Notes under the pieces: model-generated
What the model was told of the DNA's origin: nothing
Database searches by the model: none
Seen by the model: the letters and a program-made list of their open reading frames with translations, nothing else
Part shown: piece by piece, positions 57,390-64,000 of the stretch
Position numbering within the stretch: the stretch's first letter is position 1
How the letters are laid out: each line of letters starts with the position of its first letter
NCBI RefSeq assembly: GCF_022179725.1
Contig: NZ_BPRC01000010.1
Span: forward strand, 124,001-188,000
Reading direction: 5' to 3'
Length of the DNA: 64,000 bases
DNA from: Methylorubrum aminovorans
GTDB taxonomy: Bacteria > Pseudomonadota > Alphaproteobacteria > Rhizobiales > Beijerinckiaceae
Made by a program: the position numbers and the translations under genes

Positions 57390-57638
57390 TCACAGGGCGA
57401 TGCGCAACGGCTCGGCGCTGAGGCGGACCGCGCCGGCGCGGCGTCCGGTCTTGCCGACCGCATATTGGAACGCCGCCTCGCGGCTGCGGAAGTAGCCGCC
57501 GCCGAGGCCGTGGCTCTCCAGGGCGACCCAGCGGCCCTGACCGTCCTGGCCGACGATGTAGCTCGGCAAGCCTTGGATCGCCTCGGTTTCGGCGCGCGGC
57601 GGTTCGGTGGCCGGGGCGACGTGGGGCAATGGGGACAT
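57390..57638 (-). CDS. small protein of unknown function
   Basis: About 82 residues from MSPLPHVAP (frame open to 57698). The core SYIVGQDGQGRWVALESHGL followed by YFRSREAAFQYAVGKTG looks like a compact beta-beta-alpha domain reminiscent of DUF2188-type proteins ('W.V..EG......F.t..EA...A'). No signal peptide. The assignment to that group is only a pattern impression. Confidence 0.6.
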   Translation of the reverse strand: MSPLPHVAPATEPPRAETEAIQGLPSYIVGQDGQGRWVALESHGLGGGYFRSREAAFQYAVGKTGRRAGAVRLSAEPLRIAL

Positions 57639-57800
57639 GATCGCAGATCGGCTCGCGCGGTTCGGTGAGGTGAACCGCGGCAGACGCCTGGGCCTCAAGC
57701 TGTGGGGATTCGAGAGCGAAAGAGGGGCAAGGGCATAAAGGCCTCATCAGGAAAAGACCACCCCGCAAAAGGTCATCCCTCCTCATGGCGCCGAACTTGA

Positions 57801-57824
57801 AAGAAAAGGGCCGCACCGCCCTTT
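57801..57824 (-). terminator. intrinsic terminator of the microprotein operon
   Basis: AAAGGGC and GCCCTTT pair perfectly around a six-base loop (57805-57824). On the minus strand the stem runs into TTTTCTTTC, so it ends transcription of the 42-residue gene. Confidence 0.8.
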
Positions 57825-57877
57825 CGGACGGCCGGCCCTCGGATCAGTGTCGTGTGGCGCGATTCCGTGTGGTGCGA

Positions 57878-58006
57878 TTACTTGCGCAGGATCTTCGTCA
57901 CGAGCCGGCCGATCGGGGAACTCGAGTCGGCGTTGCGGTCGTCGCGGACGACGGCGCGGTCGTCGGTGCCGAGGATCTTGGTGACGATGCGTCCGATGAG
58001 GCTCAT
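57878..58006 (-). CDS. 42-residue microprotein with duplicated motif
   Basis: Starts at ATG 58006 with an excellent AAGGAG eight bases upstream. The sequence opens SLIGRIVTKILGTDD and closes SPIGRLVTKILRK, an almost perfect internal duplication of the motif IGR-x-VTKIL, joined by a charged RDDRNAD linker. Each copy could form a short amphipathic basic helix. No family recognised. A terminator follows. The frame upstream of the ATG is not protein-like. Confidence 0.72.
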   Translation of the reverse strand: MSLIGRIVTKILGTDDRAVVRDDRNADSSSPIGRLVTKILRK

Positions 58007-58102
58007 GGTTCGGGCTCCTTCGTCGTCGGAATGAAAAACGGTGCAGCTTCGACGGGATAACGGGCACCGCCGGGGCGCCGTTCCGTGCCGCCGCAATCGA
58101 TC

Positions 58103-59272
58103 TCAGCCCGCCGGTCCCCGCACGAGGCTGCGAACCACCGGCACCGCGAAGAGCGCGAACAGCAGGCTCATGGCGACGGCGAACCCCTGGGGCGGGGCGA
58201 GGTCCATGCCGCCACCGATCAGCGGCGGTCCGAGCATCAGGCCGGCATTGTAGAGCATCACGAAGGCGGCGTTGGCGCCGGCCAGATCCGGTCCGCGCAA
58301 GGTGGCGCCGAGATGGGCGAGGCCCACCGTGTAGAGCGTGCCGACGATCCCGCCCCAGACGAAGAGCAGGGCTGTGAGCCCCGGCAAGGAGGCGGACGCC
58401 CACGGGATCAGCGCCGCCCCGAGCGCGCCCGCGAGGCTGCCGCCGAGCAGGACGAGGCGCCGATCCACCCGGTCGGCCAGCAGCCCGACGGGGATCTGGA
58501 ACACCACGTTGCCGAGCGCCACCGCGCTCACCAGGGCGGCGGCGACCTGCGCGTCGAGGCCGATGCGCAGGCCGTAGAGCGGCAGGATCGCGAAGGCGCC
58601 CGCCTCGACCGCGCCGTAGAGGGCGGCGGCCAGCACCGCGAGCGGCGCGAGGCGCAGATAGGTCACGATCCCGCCGCCCTCGCCGTGCCCGAGGGCGGGC
58701 GAGAGATTGCGGGCCAGCACCAGCGGAGTGAGGCCGAGGAAGAACAGGGCCGAACCGGCGAGATACGGCGCGAACCCTTCCGTGCCGAGCAGGGTCAGCA
58801 GGGTCGGGCCGATGGCGAAGCCGATCGCCAGCACCGTCGCGTAGATGCCCATCACCAGCCCGCGCCGCTCAGGGGGCGCCGCGTCGTTGATCCAGAACTC
58901 GGAGAGAACGAACAGCACGCCCATCGTCGTCGAGAAGACGAAGCGTAGGGGGAACCACAGGACGAGGTGGGGGAAGAGCTTGAAGGCGGTGAGGCACAGC
59001 CCGCCGAGCACGATCGCCAGGATCAGCAGACGCACCACGCCGACCTTTGCGGCGAGCCGCGGCACGAACGGCACCGTGAGGATCGCCGCGAACCCCGCCA
59101 CGGCCGTGTTGAGGCCGATGACGACGCTCGACGCGCCCATCCGCTCCATCTCGAGCGAAAGTAGCGGGATCGACAGGCCGAGCCCCGTCCCCACCACCGC
59201 CACGCAGGCGATCGCGGCGGCCATCGCGCCGAGGCGGTCGCGATCGGAGACGGGGGTGGAGAGGGCGGGCAT
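58103..59272 (-). CDS. MFS transporter
   Basis: 389 residues with about twelve transmembrane helices in two halves. After helix 4, a segment reading FWINDAAPPERRGLVMGIYA resembles MFS drug-efflux and YcaD-like carriers; the second half has PVGLLADRVDRRLVLLGGSL, the typical MFS cytoplasmic-loop motif D-R-x-x-R-R. Substrate unknown. It lies about 100 bases upstream of the microprotein gene on the same strand, so one transcript is possible. Confidence 0.85.
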   Translation of the reverse strand: MPALSTPVSDRDRLGAMAAAIACVAVVGTGLGLSIPLLSLEMERMGASSVVIGLNTAVAGFAAILTVPFVPRLAAKVGVVRLLILAIVLGGLCLTAFKLFPHLVLWFPLRFVFSTTMGVLFVLSEFWINDAAPPERRGLVMGIYATVLAIGFAIGPTLLTLLGTEGFAPYLAGSALFFLGLTPLVLARNLSPALGHGEGGGIVTYLRLAPLAVLAAALYGAVEAGAFAILPLYGLRIGLDAQVAAALVSAVALGNVVFQIPVGLLADRVDRRLVLLGGSLAGALGAALIPWASASLPGLTALLFVWGGIVGTLYTVGLAHLGATLRGPDLAGANAAFVMLYNAGLMLGPPLIGGGMDLAPPQGFAVAMSLLFALFAVPVVRSLVRGPAG

Positions 59273-59348
59273 GAGCTTGGAACGGCGCGTCAGGGTTGCA
59301 GGGCGCCCGCCTCAGCAGGCCCCGGCTCCCACCGCAACCCCGCAGCCG

Positions 59349-60347
59349 TCAGGCAGCGTGCCGATCCGCACCCGCGCCGAAATGTCCGATATAACGAGCG
59401 GAGATGGCCGAGACCGGCAGCACCACGAGCACGTCGGTGGTGCCGAACTGGCGGTCCACCACCGCACCGTCGCCGAAGGTCGCCCCGACCCGGAGATAGC
59501 CCTTCACCAGCGGCGGCAGCGCCATCAGCGCGGCCTTGGGATCGACCGCCTCCTTGGCCAGCCGGTCCATCGCGACGTAGCGCTCCGGCAGGGCGCAGGC
59601 GCGCCACGCCTCGGGGGCGCGGGCGTGGTGGTGCAGGAAGCTCAAGGGAAGCGCGAGGCGGTCCGGATCGGTGCCTTCCAGGCTGGCGCAGCCGAGCATC
59701 GCATCGATGCGGTGGTGCAGCACGTAGGTCCAGATGCCGTGCCACAAGAGTTCGACGGTGCGCTTGGTGCGGTAGGGCTTCAGCACGCAGGAGCGGCCGA
59801 GTTCGAGGAAGCGTTTTCCCGGATGGCGCTCCAGCAGCGGCGCGAGGTCGTACTCGCCCGAGGAGTAGAAGCCGAAATGCGCCTCCGCCCGGTCCTGGCG
59901 CAGCAGCCGGTAGGTGCCGACCACCTTCGGCCGGGCCTTGCGGAAGGGCTTGGCCTCGGTGGCGGTGTGGTCGATCACCAGGAGGTGGTCGCAGATCGCG
60001 TCGTAGGCATCGACGTCCCGACGCTTGAGCGCGGCCATGCCGGTCGGCACCGCCGACATCTCCTCGTAGAACACGCGGAAGCGCAGGCGCTGCGCGCGGC
60101 GGATCTCGGACTTGGTGGTGGCGAGCCGCACTTCGAGCGGGCCGATGCGGCCGAGGCTGGGGTCGAGCCCCGGCTCCAGCAGAGAGCGCTTGGCCTTGGA
60201 CTTCAACAGGATGGGTGCAGCCCCGGGAAGCGCGAGGTCACCGCCCTCGAAGGTCTGCCGGAACCGGGCGAAGGGCGCCTGGACCTTGGTCTCCCAACCG
60301 GCCTTCCACGCCGCCGTGGCCTCGCGCGGAGAAAAATTCGGCAGCAT
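59349..60347 (-). CDS. GNAT-type N-acyltransferase, OlsB-like
   Basis: About 332 residues from MLPNFSPRE. The core EVRLATTKSEIRRAQRLRFR with VFYEEM and the later FLELGRSCVLKPYRTKRTVE match the hemolysin/OlsB group of acyltransferases, which attach a 3-hydroxyacyl chain from acyl-ACP to ornithine as the first step of ornithine-lipid synthesis. OlsA, the second enzyme, is not in the window. A general GNAT acyltransferase with another amine acceptor is the alternative. Sits beside an MFS exporter gene on the same strand. Confidence 0.7.
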   Translation of the reverse strand: MLPNFSPREATAAWKAGWETKVQAPFARFRQTFEGGDLALPGAAPILLKSKAKRSLLEPGLDPSLGRIGPLEVRLATTKSEIRRAQRLRFRVFYEEMSAVPTGMAALKRRDVDAYDAICDHLLVIDHTATEAKPFRKARPKVVGTYRLLRQDRAEAHFGFYSSGEYDLAPLLERHPGKRFLELGRSCVLKPYRTKRTVELLWHGIWTYVLHHRIDAMLGCASLEGTDPDRLALPLSFLHHHARAPEAWRACALPERYVAMDRLAKEAVDPKAALMALPPLVKGYLRVGATFGDGAVVDRQFGTTDVLVVLPVSAISARYIGHFGAGADRHAA

Positions 60348-60561
60348 GGGCGACACGATCCTGTCGTGGCGGAGGCCGCGCGATGCGTCCTCTTGCGCGG
60401 CGACAACATCATGAAGGCCGCACGCTTTTATGACGGAGATTTTTCCGTTTTTACAGAGACTTGCGCGAAGCCGCTGCGAGGCTCCGCGCAAAGTCCCCAT
60501 GCTAGCCGGCGAATGAAAACCGGCTAACGATCACAAGGGCTTATCGAACGACCCTGCCGCC

Positions 60562-60948
60562 TCAGACGAACTGGTTCAGCCCCGGGATCGAGCCGACGAT
60601 CGGCCCCATCACATCCTCGCCGGCCTTCTCGCGGCCATAGGCGAACAGCTCCTGGCCGAGCGGCTGCATCTGGTTCATCGGCACGCCGGCCGAGATCAGC
60701 TTCTGGCCGAGCGCCATCACGCCGCCGCCCATCATCCCGCCGAGCATGCCCATCAGCCCACCGCCGCCTTCCGAGGCGTTCGCTTCGGCGAGCGCCGTCT
60801 CGGAGCCCGGAAGCGCGGCCATCAACTGGCTTACCTCGGTCGCCGGCCCCTCTTTCTGCAGGAAGGCGAGGATGTGCCCGATCGCGGTCTTGGCGGTCGC
60901 GGCGTCGAGGCCCGTGCGGTTGGTGACGCGGGCGATCAGCTCTTCCAT
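60562..60948 (-). CDS. DUF2267-like protein with Gly/Met-rich loop
   Basis: 128 residues. The N-terminus [20 protein letters not shown] is typical of DUF2267/DUF2780-type helical proteins. The middle contains [20 protein letters not shown], a flexible Gly/Met stretch, and the tail [13 protein letters not shown] is hydrophobic. AGAGGA precedes the ATG at 60948. Divergent from the ATPase gene, 145 bases away. Function unknown. Confidence 0.72.
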   Translation of the reverse strand: MEELIARVTNRTGLDAATAKTAIGHILAFLQKEGPATEVSQLMAALPGSETALAEANASEGGGGLMGMLGGMMGGGVMALGQKLISAGVPMNQMQPLGQELFAYGREKAGEDVMGPIVGSIPGLNQFV

Positions 60949-61093
60949 GAAACATGTCCTCTCTGGCAGGTTTTCGTCTGTCCGATGCGTCGGCGGCGAA
61001 ATCAAGGGTCGCTCGTGGTCGCGGGCCCTGGATCGGGCATGCGGGACGCCATACCCTGTCTGCCACAACGGTGACGGTTCGAACGAGGACAGC

Positions 61094-62656
61094 ATGGCGG
61101 CGGGCGAGGGGACGATTCTGGTCGGCCGGAGCACGGGCCCTCGGCCGAAACCCGAGGTGCTGACCCTGCGGCTGGCCAACCGCCACGGCCTCGTGGCGGG
61201 GGCCACCGGCACCGGCAAGACCGTGACCCTGCAGGTGCTCGCCGAAGGCTTCTCCAACGCGGGCGTCCCGGTCTTCGCCGCCGACATCAAGGGCGACCTC
61301 TCGGGGCTTGCCGCCGCCGGGGAGGCGAAACCGCATTTCGTCAAGCGGGCGGAGGAACTCGGGATCGCCTACGAGCCCGACCGCTTCCCGACGGTGTTCT
61401 GGGACGTGTTCGGTGAGCAGGGCCACCCGATCCGCTGCACCGTCACCGAGATGGGTCCGCTCCTGCTCGCCCGCCTGCTCGAACTCAACGACATCCAGGA
61501 GGGCGTACTCAACATCGCTTTCCGCGTCGCCGACGAGAACCAGTGGCCGCTGATCGACCTGAAGGACCTGCGCGCGCTGCTCACCTTCCTCTCCGAGAAC
61601 GCCAAGGAGCTTTCGGCGGCCTACGGCAACGTCTCGGGCGCCTCGATCGGCGCGATCCAGCGATCGCTCCTCGTGCTGGAGAACCAGGGCGCGGACAAGT
61701 TCCTCGGCGAGCCGGCGCTCAACCTCGAAGACTTCATGCGCACCGACCGGGAGGGCCGGGGCTTCGTCAACATCCTGGCCGCGGACCGGCTGATGCAGCG
61801 GCCGCGCCTCTACGCCTCGTTCCTGCTGTGGATGCTCTCCGAATTGTTCGAGCAGCTCCCCGAGGTGGGCGACCTCGACAAGCCGAAGCTCGTGTTCTTC
61901 TTCGACGAGGCGCACCTGCTGTTCAACGATGCGCCCAAGGCGCTCCTCGACGCCGTGGAGCAGTTGGTGCGCCTGATCCGCTCGAAGGGCGTCGGCGTCT
62001 ACTTCGTGACGCAGAACCCGCTCGACGTGCCGGAGACCGTCCTCGGCCAGCTCGGCAACCGGGTGCAGCACGCCCTGCGCGCCTTCACCCCCCGCGACCA
62101 GCGCGCCGTACGCGCGGCGGCCGAGACCTTCCGCCAAAACCCCGGTTTCGATGTCGGCCGGGCGATCACCGAACTCGCCGTCGGCGAGGCGCTGGTGAGT
62201 TTCTTGGAGGCCAAGGGCACGCCCTCGATCGTCGAGCGAGCCTTGATCGCCCCGCCGCAGGGCCGGGTCGGACCGCTGACGCCAGCGGAGCGCGCCGCGA
62301 TCATCGGGCAGAGCCCGCTGCGTGGAAAATACGACGAGGCGGTCGACAACGAGAGCGCCTACGAGATGCTGGCCCAGCGCAAGCACTTGGATTCCGCCCC
62401 GGCTGAGGCCGCGAGCCAGAGCGAGGGCGGGCTGTCGGGGATGCTCGGCGGCCTGATCGGCAGCATTTTCGGGGGTGGCGAGGAAGCGCCGAAGGGCAAA
62501 GGAACCGGCAAGGGAACCGGTCGTGGCCGGCGTCCGCCGCCGAGCCTCGCCGAGCAGGTCCTCGGCAACGCCGCCCGCTCGATGGCCCGCAAGGTCGGCA
62601 CCGAAGTCGGCGACGCGATCCTGCGGAATGTGCTGGGTGGGCTGACGAAGCGATAG
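61094..62656 (+). CDS. HerA/DUF853-family ATPase
   Basis: 520 residues. Walker A is [15 protein letters not shown], Walker B is [14 protein letters not shown]; further blocks are [33 protein letters not shown] and [20 protein letters not shown]. These define the DUF853/YjgR group of HerA-FtsK ATPases, with unknown substrate. The C-terminus carries [18 protein letters not shown] followed by a Lys/Gly/Arg run, similar in flavour to the Gly/Met stretch of the divergent DUF2267-like protein. GAGGA precedes the ATG. Confidence 0.88.
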   Translation: MAAGEGTILVGRSTGPRPKPEVLTLRLANRHGLVAGATGTGKTVTLQVLAEGFSNAGVPVFAADIKGDLSGLAAAGEAKPHFVKRAEELGIAYEPDRFPTVFWDVFGEQGHPIRCTVTEMGPLLLARLLELNDIQEGVLNIAFRVADENQWPLIDLKDLRALLTFLSENAKELSAAYGNVSGASIGAIQRSLLVLENQGADKFLGEPALNLEDFMRTDREGRGFVNILAADRLMQRPRLYASFLLWMLSELFEQLPEVGDLDKPKLVFFFDEAHLLFNDAPKALLDAVEQLVRLIRSKGVGVYFVTQNPLDVPETVLGQLGNRVQHALRAFTPRDQRAVRAAAETFRQNPGFDVGRAITELAVGEALVSFLEAKGTPSIVERALIAPPQGRVGPLTPAERAAIIGQSPLRGKYDEAVDNESAYEMLAQRKHLDSAPAEAASQSEGGLSGMLGGLIGSIFGGGEEAPKGKGTGKGTGRGRRPPPSLAEQVLGNAARSMARKVGTEVGDAILRNVLGGLTKR

Positions 62657-62712
62657 AGCATCGTCCCGAAAGGTGGCCGCCGACTTTCGGAAAAGACGAT
62701 GCACAGACAAGA
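62657..62712 (+). repeat. interspersed palindromic repeat, full copy
   Basis: Nested arms GCATCGTC/GACGATGC (62658-62665, 62695-62702) and CCGAAAG/CTTTCGG (62666-62672, 62684-62690), ending ACAGACAAGAGG. It overlaps the stop region of the ATPase gene and matches, in opposite orientation, the copy after divL. Confidence 0.88.
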
Positions 62713-62716
62713 GGAT

Positions 62717-62755
62717 AGAGCATCGTGCTGGATCTGACATCCAGCACGATGCTCT
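62717..62755. repeat. 16-base perfect inverted repeat
   Basis: AGAGCATCGTGCTGGA (62717-62732) and TCCAGCACGATGCTCT (62740-62755) are exact reverse complements around a seven-base loop, between two convergent genes. AGAGCATCG also begins the neighbouring repeat. It may serve as a terminator. Confidence 0.88.
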
Positions 62756-62828
62756 GGATCGCGTCCTCCGCGAGGCCCGGCTCCCCGGACGGCCTCCGTC
62801 TCCGCCGCGGCGGAGGCCGCCCGTCAGG

Positions 62829-63359
62829 TCACTGAGCCCGCTTGAAGCGGATGACGCTGTGCGAGAGGTGGCCGACATCCCAGTTCGGCATCTTGCGCCA
62901 AGGCGTGACGACATCGGCATAGTCACCATCCAGCTTGATGGTGCGCCGCTGTTCCGTTCCGACCCATTCCGGGGCCCAGGCCGTCTGGACACTCGTCACC
63001 CACTGATCGCCCTCGATGCGATAACGCCCGATATAGGCGACCAGGGTCTTCATCAGTTCGGCCCGCTCGGCTTCGGTCTTGGCGGGCTGCCGGTCGCTGC
63101 CTTCGAGGTTGAATGCGACCCAGCCGTCCTTGGTGAAGATCACCCGGCCACGCGGCGTCGGCCCCATCGCCTCGATCAGCTTTCCGGTGTCCTTGTCCTC
63201 GACCTTGTAGGACACGAGCTCCCAGGTGCCGACGATCTTCTCGGCGAGTTCCGTTCCGGTCGGGGACGCGGCAACCTTCTCCTCGGCAGAGGCCATTCCG
63301 GGCAAGAAAGCCAGGCCTATGCTGAGCACGAAGGGCAGGATTGTCAGTATTTTTCTCAT
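62829..63359 (-). CDS. exported lipocalin-like domain protein
   Basis: 176 residues with signal peptide MRKILTILPFVLSIGLAFLP ending GMASA. The mature domain begins ELAEKIVGTWELVSYKVED and continues with RVIFTKDGWVAFNLEG and YRIEGDQWVTSVQTAWAPEW, the pattern of the lipocalin-like domain often next to unknown periplasmic proteins. It is a small beta-barrel that could bind a hydrophobic ligand. Promoter and two palindromes lie directly upstream. Confidence 0.8.
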   Translation of the reverse strand: MRKILTILPFVLSIGLAFLPGMASAEEKVAASPTGTELAEKIVGTWELVSYKVEDKDTGKLIEAMGPTPRGRVIFTKDGWVAFNLEGSDRQPAKTEAERAELMKTLVAYIGRYRIEGDQWVTSVQTAWAPEWVGTEQRRTIKLDGDYADVVTPWRKMPNWDVGHLSHSVIRFKRAQ

Positions 63360-63372
63360 TTTTCAAGCCTTA

Positions 63373-63407
63373 CACTATTATAGTGCGAACATTTATCTAT
63401 GATAAAT
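63373..63407 (-). promoter_or_regulatory. promoter with two overlapping palindromes
   Basis: On the minus strand TTATCA (63400-63405), 17-base spacer, TATAAT (63377-63382), 17 bases before the lipocalin-like start codon. CACTA-TTA-TAGTG (63373-63385) covers the -10 and ATTTATC-TAT-GATAAAT (63391-63407) covers the -35; both are perfect inverted repeats and look like operators. Confidence 0.7.
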
Positions 63408-63785
63408 ACCTGTTGAGGCCAGCGCGATTGGAAGACGATTGGCCCGAATTGTATCGCGATGCGCGAAAGGAGCCTCGTGCAGACCTCTCATCTCCCTGCG
63501 CGCTCGCCGGCCAGGGTCCGAATGTCCCGAGGGAGTCCGGCTGCGAAATACGACCGGTAAGATGCCCGATCCGTGCGGGTTCGATCGATCCACGGTCAGG
63601 GCGCGGATTGACACGCTGCCCACCACCGACTATCCGACCGGCTCCGCGCGGCTTCCTCGACGAAGTCCGCGCGTTTCGCGTTCGTGCGCTCACGGCTTGG
63701 CCTATGCCGCGCGGATGACCTGAACAAGAAGACGGTCCAGGCCCCTCGCGGCGCCGGAGGCCGGCAGAGAACACGAGAGAGAACG
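63408..63785. other. intergenic region and rplU leader
   Basis: About 380 bases without a gene; frames here have no protein character. It should contain the rplU promoter and leader. I did not find a convincing hairpin or consensus promoter. Confidence 0.4.
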
Positions 63786-64000
63786 ATGTTCGCAGTCATC
63801 AAGACCGGCGGCAAGCAGTACCGCGTTGCCGCCAACGACGTCATCACCGTGGCCACCCTCGAGGGCGAGGCCGGCGCCGCCGTCACCTTCGGCGACGTGC
63901 TGCTGTTCACCGACGGCGATGCCACCCAGATCGGCACCCCGCTCCTGTCGGGCATCGGCGTCACCGGCGAGATCGTCCAGCACGGCCGCACGCGCAAAGT
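63786..64000 (+). CDS. rplU: 50S ribosomal protein L21, partial
   Basis: The first 71 codons: MFAVIKTGGKQYRVAANDVI is the invariant L21 start, followed by VGxVxLF-type GDVLLFTDGD. The gene runs off the right edge, cut in the Lys/Arg-rich rRNA-binding part. L21 binds 23S rRNA in the large subunit. GAGAGAAC precedes the ATG; rpmA normally follows. Confidence 0.96.
   Translation, partial: MFAVIKTGGKQYRVAANDVITVATLEGEAGAAVTFGDVLLFTDGDATQIGTPLLSGIGVTGEIVQHGRTRK

Noticed and set aside
60524..62992. 822-codon minus-strand frame
   Set aside because: Runs across the ATPase gene, repeats and gap; not protein-like.

Overview
This is a chromosomal window from a very GC-rich alphaproteobacterium. The order ahcY-divL-tsaE/amgK-murU, the addBA-trxA block, trpA-accD-folC, the Omp25-like porin and the family of extragenic palindromes all point to Rhizobiales. 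Gene content and repeats fit Methylobacterium/Methylorubrum best, but that genus call is an inference. I see no rRNA, tRNA, CRISPR array, insertion sequence or prophage. Coding is dense and nearly all housekeeping or signalling.

Layout. 1-2.9 kb (minus): two membrane genes resembling alternative complex III subunits, an ActC+ActD fusion followed by an ActF-like protein that runs off the left edge. 3.3-5.9 kb: a large ABC-exporter-like protein whose nucleotide-binding motifs are degraded. 6-8.4 kb: an L,D-transpeptidase and a metallo-beta-lactamase-fold hydrolase. 8.6-13.1 kb (minus): amino-acid permease, TenA, and a NarL/MoxY-type two-component pair. 13.6-17.9 kb: a Pro/Ala-rich anchored protein, a DEAD-box helicase and an HD-GYP protein. 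18.1-23.1 kb (plus): HIT protein, NudC, trpA, accD, folC. 23.6-33.4 kb: porin, trxA, a PQQ-type sugar dehydrogenase, addA, addB. 33.6-40.3 kb: mixed accessory genes (phospholipase D family, endonuclease/exonuclease/phosphatase family, an AT-rich orphan membrane protein, enoyl-CoA hydratase, nitroreductase, acyl-CoA synthetase). 40.3-48.1 kb (plus): ahcY with an operator-like palindrome, divL, a tsaE-amgK fusion, murU, a TerB-like gene. 48.6-52.5 kb: hybrid kinase and a DUF3311/sodium-solute symporter pair. 52.5-64 kb: lipid-related and envelope genes (diacylglycerol kinase family, phosphoesterase, patatin lipoprotein, OlsB-like acyltransferase), small proteins, MFS exporter, HerA-type ATPase, lipocalin-like protein and the start of rplU.

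How the parts fit. Cell-envelope work recurs: AmgK-MurU peptidoglycan recycling, L,D-transpeptidase, porin, lipid enzymes. DivL and the HD-GYP protein belong to cell-cycle and c-di-GMP signalling. The order of ahcY...murU relative to addB...folC looks like the usual Rhizobiales chain with one segment flipped (about 33.5-47.6 kb). Gaps carry at least three families of interspersed palindromic repeats. The least conventional items are the reduced ACIII-like fusion operon, the degenerate ABC protein, the AT-rich orphan gene, and a 42-residue microprotein with a duplicated motif.
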